From Musa acuminata AAA Group (lineage: Eukaryota > Streptophyta > Magnoliopsida > Zingiberales > Musaceae), in the NCBI RefSeq assembly GCF_036884655.1, contig NC_088345.1, positions 29,455,001 through 29,519,000 of the forward strand: a stretch of 64,000 nucleotides of DNA, in the 5' to 3' direction. The notes under the pieces were generated by a model. That model was not told where the DNA came from and did not search any database. It worked only from the letters and a program-made list of their open reading frames with translations. A program made the position numbers and the translations under genes. This document shows, one piece after another, positions 45,235 through 55,052 of the stretch (position 1 is its first letter; every line of letters starts with the position of its first letter).

Positions 45235-45506
45235 ACGGAGTTAACCTTAACTCCCGAAGTTTAAACAAACTCCCCCTTATCAATATGCCATATTGATAGA
45301 AACTCTTGGATTCAAAAATCCAAGCAACATGTCATCATAAACTTATGCATTACATGTCATGTCATCATAAACGGAGTTAACCGTAACTCCTATAGTTTAA
45401 ACAAACTCTCCCTATCAATATACCATATTGATAGAAACTCTTGGATTCAAAAATCCAAGCAACATGTCATCATAAACTTATGCATAACATGTCATGTCAT
45501 CAACAT
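45235..45506 (-). repeat. 136-bp tandem duplication next to the polypurine tract (element I)
   Basis: acggagttaacc...cataaacttatgca occurs twice (starts 45235 and 45371), with a few differences. The second copy reads actctccctatc where the first has actcccccttatc. Confidence 0.88.
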
Positions 45507-47951
45507 ACTTCTCCCCCTTTGTCATCAACAAAAAGGAGAAGTACAACTATTCTTGTGTTTGTGATATAAGTTAAACTCATTGCATGAAAAATATAATATC
45601 AAGTTTTATCATCATGCAGTTTTAAAGCTAGAAAATTTAGCAAGTGTTACATCATGCTAAGAATATTCAAGCTATCAAGTTTTAGATATGCATGTTTTAC
45701 AGTATACAAGAGAGCACTTTTGATAATGTTCAAGATAGCAAGTTCTACATCATGCAAGCTAGCAATGTTATAACATTTTAGAACATGCAAGCTAGCAATT
45801 TAGAGATGTTCAAGAAAGCAAATATTGCTTCTTGAAATATGCGAGTTTTACAAGCTAGCAAATTCAATGATATGCAAGTTGGCATATTTGCTTTTCTTGA
45901 GATAGGCACGATAGCACATTTTTGCATTTTCTTGAGATTTCAAGCTAGTAATTCTCGGTGATATTCAAGATAGCAATTTCTTCTCTTTTGAGAAGTGCTA
46001 TTTTTGCTTTCTTTTTGAATTGTGCAATTTGCTTCTTTTGAGATAGTAACTTTTTGCTTCTCTTTAGATCACAAGCTAGCAATTCCAGCAAATTTGACAT
46101 CATGCAAGATAGCAAATTTTTGTGATGTTCAAGATGTCAAGTTCTTTTCCTTGCAATATGTAAGCTAGCAAAGATTTGCTTCCTTTGCAAAGTGCATGTT
46201 TCTAAATTTTTCAAGATAAGCTAGCGATATTTCTCCCCCCTTTGTCAATGTCAAAAAGAAGGGAAGACCCTTTGCATCAATTTCTAAATCATGACAAAGG
46301 TGAGTAATCATTCTTATTTCAAAATTTTATAATTGAGATAAACCTTGAATTCAAATTAAGACAATTTTAATCATGATTCACATCATATGCAATACATCAC
46401 ATACATCATAATAAAAGGCATAAGTATTGCATGCATAATGCCAAATCATCATGTATATAAAATATAACATCATCATTACATGCATGATTCCAAATTATCA
46501 TTCTATCAGAAAATGATAATTATTGATTTTCACATTATTTTTTAAAAAAAATCAAAGTGTTGCATGCCTTTTTATCTAAGGGAAAAATCATAGTGTTGCA
46601 TGCATTTTTATCTAAGGGAAAAATCATAGTGTTGCATGCATCATTCCAAAACATTTCAAGCCATGCAAGCCATAAATACAAAGAAATCATGTCATGAAGG
46701 ATAAAATCATTTGAATACCAAAAGACATGATTCATATAGTAAATATCTTCTTTAAATAAAATATCAAGAAAAATCATAGGAGTACAAAGAAGAGATCTTG
46801 TTTTAAAAAAAAATCAAATGATAAATCCAAGAACTCACAAGAAAAAATCATGATTCATTTAGAAAATCTCCTCTTATGAAAATATCAAGTAGAATTGTAG
46901 GAGATCGATTAATAAGAAATTTTGATTCATAATAAAATCTCATGTATCGAATGTCGAGAAATCAAAATGATGATTTATATAAAAAATATCACAAGTTATA
47001 CTCAAGAGAAAAATCATCATTCTTTTTCAACTCATTCAATTTGTCAAATCAACATTTCTTAGATATGCATGATACCAAAACATGGTTTCAAATGTTTGAC
47101 ATATAACATGTATAAATTCAAAAATTGAAAGGAGAAGGAGAAGGGAATAATTCAAAGGTACAAAGATTTCAACCATCTCATAAAAAAATGTAAGACCAAG
47201 TCATGAATCTAAAATTCCATGAATCAAAATGATCATCAAAGGTAATCTCATATTATTCCAAGAAATCAATATCATGATTTTGATAAAACTCATTTCAAAT
47301 TCAAATCATCAAAATCACTTTTATGGTTCACAAAATTCATAACATTGGTAGATTCATGATTTCATTAATAATATATTTATCTTTTTTTTAAGTATTTCAT
47401 TTTAAGTGATTGATTTCATGTTCGCATGCTTTTTCATTTATGTTAAATAAAAACATGCATCAACGTTTAGGATTGAAAAATGAATTTCGTCATAAAATCA
47501 TCAAAATCAATAGATTCTCAAAAATGAATTGTTAGGATCAAGAAAATCCAAAAATAAAATTTAACACTTTCATGCATTCGAACATGGTTTTGCTATAGAT
47601 TTTCAAATTCAATCATAAAGATAAAACATGCTCATGATCATGAAAATTTTTGTATCCAAAACACATAATTTCCAACATGTTATTAAGGCTTGTAATAGTG
47701 TAAATTCATCAAGATACACATGCATGGATTAATCCTAAGCATTATCACATATCATATAATTATCATCCCTAATGTTGCATACATCATTCAACATTTCAAA
47801 ACATAACATGCATGAAACCTTAGCAATATACTTTTCAAGATCAAATTTTTAATTTTTCAAAGATGCTAAAAAGAAAAACATGATATAATTTTTGAAAAAT
47901 ATTTTTTTATTTCCTATTCCTACTATCTAAATTAAGCACTCATGAAAGACT
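45507..47951 (-). other. AT-rich non-coding interior of element I
   Basis: 2.4 kb. Polypurine-like words at 45509-45522 and 46231-46245, gcaagctagcaa-rich zone 45640-46210, then AT-rich DNA. Near 47530-47770 is a gttaggatcaag/aaaatccaaaaataaa block related to the region after pol in F and to 38090-38240 in H. Confidence 0.75.
46552..46643 (+). repeat. 36-bp tandem repeat in element I interior
   Basis: Copies start at 46552, 46588 and 46624; unit tcatagtgttgcatgc followed by atttttatctaagggaaaaa. Confidence 0.9.
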
Positions 47952-48884
47952 TCAAGTAATTTCAAAATAATTCAAGAGAGTTGAGTTACTTACCTTGTAG
48001 TCGAAGCTCGTCAAAGCCCAATTCGCCATTTCACCTTTGGAAGTTTTTGATTCATTATTGGTTGCCTTCCTCTTCTTTGGCCTCTTCCTCCGTTCAAGTT
48101 CATTATTTATGTTAGATTTTTATTTAATAAACTTATTAAGATTTAATGTTCGAAGTTCAAGTTCATCATTGTCCTCATCACTTGAGTCATCGCTCAAGTG
48201 GTATTCATTTGTACGGAGTTCCAAATCCTTCTTGTTCTTTGAAAGGTGATTTTGTTCATCATGTGCATTGTGCACCATTTCATATGTCATCAACGAACTA
48301 ATTAGTTCTTTAAGTGGAAAAATATTTAAATCTTTTGTTTCTTGTATTGCAGTTATTTTAGGATCCCACCTTTTTGGAAGGGATCTTAAGATCTTGCTTA
48401 CGAGATCAAAATTCAAAAAAGATTTACCAAGAACTCTTAGATTATTGACGACATCCGTGAAACAGGTGTACATGTCGCCTATAGTCTCGCTTGGTTGCAT
48501 TCGAAAAAGCTCAAAATTATATAATAAAATGTTAACTTTTGAGTCTTTGACTCTACTAGTTCCCTCGTGCGTGATTTCAAGTGTTTGCCAAATATCAAAT
48601 GCTATTTCGCACGTAGAAATCCGATTGAACTCATTTTTGTCCAAAGCGCAAAATAAGGCATCCATAGCCTTTGCGTTTAAAGAAAAATACTTCTTCTCCA
48701 AATATGACCATTCATTTATCGTTTTAGAGGGAAGTTGAAAATCATTTTCAATAATATTCCATAAATCCAAATTCATAAAAATCAAGAAAACTCTCATTCG
48801 AGTTTTCCAATAAGTATTGTCCAATCCGTTAAACAACGGTGGACGAACAACCGAAAAGCCCTCTTGAAAGCCATGAAGAGCCAT
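47952..48884 (-). pseudogene. gag: Shortened Gag without zinc knuckle (element I), one in-frame stop
   Basis: 254 codons open from the ATG at 48884, then TAA (48120-48122); the same frame continues for 55 codons to a TGA at 47952. First part: YWKTRMRVFLIFMNLDLWNI, UBN2 core (AMDALFCALDKNEFNRIST, THEGTSRVKDSKVN, SETIGDMYTCFTDVVNNL), acidic DDSSDEDNDE. After the stop the frame gives a basic linker (ERRKRPKKRKATN) and a tail NWALTSFDYKV...LLNYFEIT, parallel to the tails of H and B. No CCHC motif. Within the tail, GTAAGT at 47988-47993 follows AAG. Confidence 0.85.
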
Positions 48885-48920
48885 TTCTCTCGGGTGTAAA
48901 TCGGAAATGAGAAAAATCAG

Positions 48921-48934
48921 ACTCTGATACCAAT
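48921..48934 (-). promoter_or_regulatory. Primer-binding site, element I
   Basis: Minus-strand ATTGGTATCAGAGT abutting the 5' LTR; one mismatch at the end. Confidence 0.88.
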
Positions 48935-50641
48935 TGTTAGGATCAAGAGTACTAAGAAGGACGGGGGGGGGGGATGGTGTGAATTAGTACAGCGGATAAA
49001 AACATCAACTTCGTCAAATCTCTTATACGATAAAAACCATTTCCGACGTAAAATCGATTTCGAAAACTTAGCTTGAAAGCATACATATATGTATTGAAGG
49101 CAGTAAGCTATTGAAGGGTTTCTAGTAAGGTAATAGCATAAAACAAAATGCAAACCAGAGAAAACGAGAGTTTATAGTGGTTCGGTCAATCGTGACCTAC
49201 ATCCACTCCTCTGATTCCTCTTCCGTCGAGGCCACCAGCATCCACTAATGATCTTCCTTTACTAGGTGAAGATCAACCTCCTTACACCTCTCTTCTCCTT
49301 TTACCGGGTTTAGGAGACAACCCTTACAAGCACTCACTCTCCTCTCTAAACAGAATTCTAACACTTAGAATTTAGAGGAGGAAAATTCTAGAGATTACAG
49401 CAATGTTTTCTCTCTTTTAATATCTCTATGCTTGTATCTTCTACCCAGGGATGGGAGGGGTATTTATAGGCCCCAAACTAGTTTGAATTTGGAGCTCAAA
49501 ACTATCATCTCCCGGAATTTCGGGGTCTGGCGGTTGCACCGCCTAACTGGGGTAGTTGCACCGCCTGGCAGAGCTCGGAGACCGAGCCTCTGGGCGGTGC
49601 CATCGCCTGATAGGGGCGGTTGAACCACTTGGCAGAGCCCAGAGATCGAGCCTCTAGGCTGTTCCACCGCTTGTCAAGGGCGGTTGCACCGCCCAGTCTC
49701 ACTCGGAGACTGAGCCCAGGCGGTGCCACCACTTGCCTAGGGCGGTTGCACCACCCAGTGTTCCTGGGAGACCATCTCCTAGGCGGTGCCACCGCTTGGT
49801 AGGAATTCTAGTCCGAATGGGTTGATCCATTCGACCCAATTTGGGTCTATCAAGGGCCCAATTGCCCCCATATTAAGTTAATGGGATCACCTCCCATTCC
49901 TAACTTAATCTACATGCTAACTATGACATTTCTTAAGACATTTAGTGCAACTTGCTCTGGTACGTCAATCGCTTCTTCCGGCGAACTTCCGTCAATCATC
50001 CGATAAACCCTCGGTGATGTTCCTGCGGACTTCCAGCAAACTCCTGGACTTGCGACGATCCACTTGGCAAGTTCCGACGAGCTTCTTTGGCAAGCTCTTG
50101 GATTTCTCAGATTTATTTCCGCAGAACCTCCGATGACCGTCCGGACTTCCATCGAACTCTCGAACTCCCAACATGATCATAGTCTTGACTCTAGCGCAAC
50201 TCCTACTGCATGTCTTACTTCCATTGTAGTTAATCCTGCACATGTAAAACAAAACTTCGATCGAGACAATTAATCTTAAGCAATTAACTAAGTTGTCTGG
50301 CATGTCATTGGTCCCTTGATGCTTCGTTCGATTCTTCGGCGCATCGTCCTCTCCTATGGCCTATTGCCCAATCGGCTAGTTGACTCCACAACTCCGATAT
50401 CCTTGGCACAATACCCGCTCTTCTTGGCCCGATGCCTGAGTCCACGGCCTGAAGCCTTCTATCGATATGTCGACCGATCCACCGGCCCGACGTCTAATCT
50501 TTTGACTTATTTCTCCGGCACAACATGATTTTCCTGCTTTAATTGTCTCATCCTGATCGAAGCATCCTGCATCACTCAAAATGTAGATTAAATCATAAAC
50601 ATATATCTACTGGTTTCATCATCAAAATATGAGATTCAACA
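48935..50641 (-). repeat. 5' LTR of element I
   Basis: 1707 bp. TGTTAGGATCAAGAG start, G run, uninterrupted leader with ctccttacacctctc (the H target position, about 49280), TATTTATA 49461-49468, hairpin array 49529-49800, GATTCAACA end. Shorter hairpin array than the 3' copy. Confidence 0.92.
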
Positions 50642-50646
50642 AATTG

Positions 50647-51560
50647 GGCCCTTAATAGGACTGAATTGGGCTGAATTGAGCACCCAATTCAGCTCCTGAA
50701 TTATTGGCCGGTAGTGGCACCGACAGGGCCAACGGTGGCACTACTAGGGCCGACGATGGTATTGCTTGGAAGGTAGTGCCCTAGGAAATCTAGGTTGTGG
50801 TATCGCCGGCAGTTATTGCTGCCAACGGTGGTCCCGCCCCTATCGGGCGATGGTACCGTTAGAGCTTGGTCTCCTAGGTCTGTCAAGTACTGGTACTACC
50901 CAGACTGAGTGGTAGTACCACCTAGTGTCAGGTGTCAAGCGGTAGTACCACCTAGTAATGGCGATGGTACTGCTAGGACCCCGAAAATCTAGGATTAGAC
51001 ACTTTTTGGCTCCATTTTTGAAGCTATTGGGGCCTATAAAAATCCCACCCTTTTCTGTATAAAAGGGCACAAAACCTATTGGCATAATCTTGAGTTCTTG
51101 AGTCTTAAAGTGTTGTAAAAGTTAGAGTTCTCCTCCTTCATCTCTTATCCTTGTAACCATCCAAGAAAGAGGAGTGAGACTTGTAAGGGTTCATCTTCTA
51201 AACCCGAGAAAAGGAGAAAGTGCTATAAAGAGGTGTTCGGTCTTCACCTATTGAAGGAAGGCCTTTAGTAGATGTTGGAGAAGGAATCCGAAAGTGGATG
51301 TAGGTCATGTTGACCGAACCACTCTAAATTCTGATTTGCTTTTCATTAGTGCAATTTTCTTTAACTACATTACATTTCATTGCAAACTACTTCTCCTCCT
51401 CATCTTGCTTACGCTCTCATACGTTTCAAGTTGCTATCCTTCCGATTTGGTTTTCATCGAACATATGAAATATTTTATACGAGAATCAAAGAATTTTCTA
51501 CTGCACTAATTCACACCCCCCCCCCCCCCCCCCCTCTTAATGCCACTCTTGATCCTAACA
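50647..51560 (+). repeat. 5' LTR of element J, R/U5 side
   Basis: Resumes after the second AATTG copy. Degenerate hairpin units (ggtagtaccacc type), TATA-like CTATAAAAATCC at about 51034-51045, C run of 19 at 51516-51534, end GATCCTAACA. Confidence 0.88.
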
Positions 51561-51575
51561 ATTGATATCAGAGCA
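51561..51575 (+). promoter_or_regulatory. Primer-binding site, element J
   Basis: ATTGATATCAGAGCA; one G-to-A change within the tRNA complement. Confidence 0.8.
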
Positions 51576-51610
51576 ACGTTCACTCTCATTTGGTTTTAAA
51601 CCCAAGAGAG

Positions 51611-53018
51611 ATAGCATTTGTCGACAACCTAGAGGGTCATTCAATTACACGTCCGCCCATATTCAATGGAACAGATTACACATATTGGAAGACTAGAATG
51701 AGGATATTCCTAATTTCAATAGATTTCGAATTATGGAATATTGTAGAAACTGGCTTTCAAAAGTCTTCTCTTCCAATTAATGATTAGAATGAATTAGAGA
51801 AGAAGACTTTTACTTTAAACGCAAAGGCTATGAATGTCTTATTTTGTGCATTTGATAAAAATGAGTTTAATCAAGTATCGGTTTGTGAAACGACTTTTGA
51901 CATTTGGCACACACTCGAAGTGACTCATAAAGGCACTAGTAGAGTGAAGGAGTAAAGAATTAATCTTTTAGTGCATTCTTATGAATTGTTTCGAATGAAG
52001 CCGAGTGAGACTATTGGAGATATGTACATCCGATTTACGGATATCGTCAATAGTCTAAAAGGACTTGGTAAAGGTTTCTCGGATTTTGAACTGGTTAATA
52101 AAATTTTAAGATCCCTTCGAAAAAGTTGGGATCCTAAAGTAATGACCATTCAAGAGGCCAAAGATCTAAATAATTTTCCTCTTGAAGAACTAATTGGGTC
52201 ACTAATGACCTATGAAATGACATGTAAAGCTCATGAAGAGCTTAAGGACACCCTTCCAAAGAACAGGAAGGATATAACACTGAGAACACAAGAAAACCAC
52301 TTGAAAGAAAACTCAAGTAATAAGGACTTTGATGATGATTTGGCACTCTTAACAAGAAAGTTCAAAAGATTCATAAAAAGAAATAAATTTAAAAATGATA
52401 CTAAAAATAAATTTGAACCTAAGAAAGAACAAGTGATATGTTATGAATGCAAGAAGCCGGGATACTTCAAGAGTGAATGTCCCCAAGCAAAGAGGAGGCA
52501 ACCAAAGAAGAAGGCTCTCAAAGCTACATGGGACGACTCAAGTGCTTTCGAAGAAGAGGAGCTAATCAACATCGAGCAAGTTGCTCACTATATGCTAATG
52601 GCTATTGGAGATGAGGTAACAATTAATGGCTATTGGAGATGTGGTAACAAGTTCATTAGATGCAAATTTAACTTTTGATGAGCTTTCAAGTGCTTTTCAT
52701 GAATTGTTTGATGAATGTAGAATCTTGAGTAAAAAAATATAACTCTTTGAAAAAGGAATATGCTTCTCTTATTAGCAATTTGATAGATTAAAAATTGAGT
52801 ACAACGATAGTATAGCTTCATATACGAAATGTGATGAACTAGAATTACTTCAATAAGAAAACTTACTACTTAAGAAAACCTTAGAAAAATTTGAGGTTGG
52901 TAGCGAATACTTAAACATGATCCTTGCCAACAAGGGTCATGTTCATAGAAAAGGCAGGATTAGATTTGTGACTAGCTCTCACCAAAATCCAATTACCTTT
53001 ATTAAAGGCCCTACTTTG
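51611..53018 (+). pseudogene. gag: Sirevirus Gag of element J (broken, 3' end lost)
   Basis: The expected start codon is ATA at 51611-51613. The frame then gives GHSITRPPIFNGTDYTYWKTRMRI and the UBN2 core, with stops near 51786 (a TAG where relatives have tryptophan) and near 51953. From 51971 to 52678 it is open: SETIGDMYIRFTDIVNSLKGL, NKILRSL, knuckle CYECKKPGYFKSEC (the usual histidine is a tyrosine or phenylalanine), acidic patch. A duplication of about 30 bp (atggctattggagatg twice, 52600-52640) and further shifts follow. It ends in the block before the second knuckle where element K begins. Confidence 0.88.
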
Positions 53019-53438
53019 TGTTAGGACCCTTTTTCTAAGCCTTTGAATAATGTTTATCGAGTCTATTTAGTTCAGTTGTTTATTGAGTCGGTTTGGTTCA
53101 ATTAGAGTCAAGTAGAGTTTTATTTAATATTTATTTACTATTAGAGTTCAAGTCCTGATGGACTCTGGGTGGAACTCTAAAAATAGTGATGTAACCCTTT
53201 CTTTAAGAAATTAATCAATCAATAAATTATTCCACTATGTGGACAAACCCTAGGAAGTCGATCCCCTCGAAGTGATCAAGGAGGGCCGATCCTCTCAAAG
53301 TGATCAAGGAGGGCCGATCCCCTCGAAGCGATCAAGGAGGCTGATCCCCTCGAAGCGATCATTATCATTCCCTCCATTTTATTCCCTTTTCTATCATTTC
53401 TTCCATTTCTTTTACGATAAGACTTTATGGTCTTATCA
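53019..53438 (+). repeat. LTR of element K, short (about 420 bp)
   Basis: TGTTAGGACCCTTTTTC ... GGTCTTATCA, followed directly by TTTGGTATCAGAG, a primer-binding site. It is unrelated in sequence to the Sirevirus LTRs. A 28-bp tandem repeat lies inside. The target duplication would be CTTTG (53014-53018); no mate seen. Confidence 0.75.
53260..53370 (+). repeat. 28-bp tandem repeat in K LTR
   Basis: Four copies of gatcccctcgaagtgatcaa-type units (starts 53260, 53288, 53316, 53343); the last step is 27 bp. Confidence 0.93.
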
Positions 53439-53903
53439 TTTGGTATCAGAGTAGCAATCCTCGACATTCTCGTTGCAGTTCATCATCTCAAAAAAAAAAA
53501 AGGGTGGGAAAAAAAAGAAAGAAGAGAAAGAAGAGAGAGAAGAAGAAGAAGCTACAGCCACGCACCCCTGCTTCCCTTGCTTACGGCCAGCCCACCGTCG
53601 GCCGTCACTGCTCTCCGGCCAACGACCAACCCTACCCCGCTTCCGGCCAGAGTCCACCGTAGCCGTCACCTCCCACTCGAGTCACCACCGCTGCTAGGAG
53701 ACGACGCTGCCAGCATCTCATCCTGCCGCAACCCCGCTCCCCTCATCACTTCTACCGTTGGCGACGCTGCCCCCAACCACACCACCATCGTTGCCTCCGC
53801 TGCCCCCAACCGCGCAGCCTCAACCTCGTTGCTCGGTGATCGCCCCTTCGGTCGTAGCAACTGCAGCCACATCAACGCAGTCGCCTTCCAACCCCGGCGC
53901 TCT
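53439..53903 (+). other. Leader and start of element K interior
   Basis: Starts with the primer-binding site (tttggtatcagagtagc, 53439-53455), then an A run, a gaagaga-rich tract and a CCG-rich stretch that stays open on the plus strand (53427-53960, proline, serine and threonine rich). No recognised Gag motif; the open frame is probably composition-driven. It is cut off by inverted gypsy sequence near 53904. Confidence 0.6.
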
Positions 53904-54961
53904 CAACATGTGCCCCGGTTATTGACAATAAAAACATATGCATTGTCCCATGGGGCATGAGGTGGAAACATGATATGTCTTCCCACAAAAATTACAACTT
54001 GATTGCTAGGAGTTCTTGCTTGTTGATGCCCAAACTATTTATCTTTTCCTTTCTTTGAGGGTCCAGAATGTGATCCCCCATACGTAAATGGTGTAGCACT
54101 AAAAGGTTGCTTTCGATCCTTTGCTTGTTGTAATTCATTATCCAATTTCTCTACCACCAAAGCTCGATTTAACACTTCAGCATATGTTGGTAAAATCAGT
54201 ACTGCAACAGACTTTCTAATTGATGATCGAAGTCCCCTCTCAAAAAGACGAGCTCTTTGACTTTCATTAAAAGCAATATGTGGAGAGAACTGAGCTAACT
54301 CAGTGAAATGATGATCATATTCCATTACAGTTCTATTTCCTTGGTGGATGCTAAGGAACTCTTGTTGTTTCTCAAAGCGAACTGAATCAGGAAAGAACTG
54401 CTCATAAAATTCATCTTTAAACTGCTCCCAAGTTACCACATTACCTCCCGCCTCTAACATCCTCCTTTTTGAGGTCCACCAAGTGTCTGCCTTCCCTTCC
54501 AAAATGAAAGAAGCGAAAGACACTTTTTGATTTTCCCTACATTCGATAGCTTCGAATGTCTTTTCCACTTGACAAATCCAATGTTCAGCAACGATTGGAT
54601 CTGGCTTGCCCTAAAAAATTGGTGGTCCCAATCTCTTAAAGTGATCTAAAGTATTATTCCTATCCCGTGGAATTTTATCTCGTTCCTCCTGACGCTCAAA
54701 GTATCCTCTAATAGCATTGAGGACTCCGTATACGTCATCTTAAGCATTGACGAGTGCTGGGGCATGAGGGGCATTCTGCGAAGTCGGAGAAGCTAGCCCA
54801 TAATTAGTGATAGGTGTATGGGAGGACTGGGTTTGCTCTACGATACATGGAGCTTCCAAGTTATTATTTGTTTGAACACCTCTCCGAGTGCATACTCCAG
54901 TAGCATTGCGACCATGAGCACCCCGAGTGACAGGAGCACTAATCTCTGGAATTGGCTTCAT
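53904..54961 (-). pseudogene. gag: Ty3/gypsy Gag (element P), broken
   Basis: Frame from ATG 54961: short N-terminus, TAA near 54740, GYFERQEERDK and a HFKRLGPP-type block, TAG at 54611-54613. Then a 177-codon open part (54035-54568) with the Retrotrans_gag signature: KVSFASFILEGKADTWW, WEQFKDEFYEQFFP, EFLSIHQGNRTVMEYDHHFTEL. After a stop and a frameshift come two zinc-knuckle remnants: C-x2-C-x4-H-x4-C at 53955-53996 and CFYCQ-stop-PGHM at about 53910-53935. Typical of plant Ty3/gypsy Gag. Pol is absent; the gene ends against element K in the opposite orientation. Confidence 0.88.
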
Positions 54962-55052
54962 TACTCTTATAATAGGTTAAAGACAATCATCGGTTAAAGT
55001 CAATTAAGGGACTAATACACCTACAGGCCCTAGACCTTGCTCTAATACCAAA
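54962..55052 (-). promoter_or_regulatory. Leader and primer-binding site, element P
   Basis: Minus-strand TTTGGTATTAGAGCAAGG at about 55034-55052, next to an LTR-like end reading ...GGTCTTGACA. Confidence 0.65.

Larger units (their letters stand above)
34372..50641 (-). mobile_element. Element I: gag-only Sirevirus, complete, split by element H
   Basis: Perfect duplication AATTG at 34367-34371 and 50642-50646. Interior 45200-48934 (3.7 kb) contains only a shortened gag and AT-rich DNA. Element H sits in its 3' LTR. Confidence 0.93.

Noticed and set aside
46535..46777. 80-codon ORF over the 36-bp repeat
   Set aside because: Product of the repeat in AT-rich non-coding DNA; not found in B or H.
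53427..53960. 177-codon plus-strand ORF
   Set aside because: It crosses the junction of two oppositely oriented elements, and its protein is low-complexity proline/serine sequence from a CCG-rich leader.
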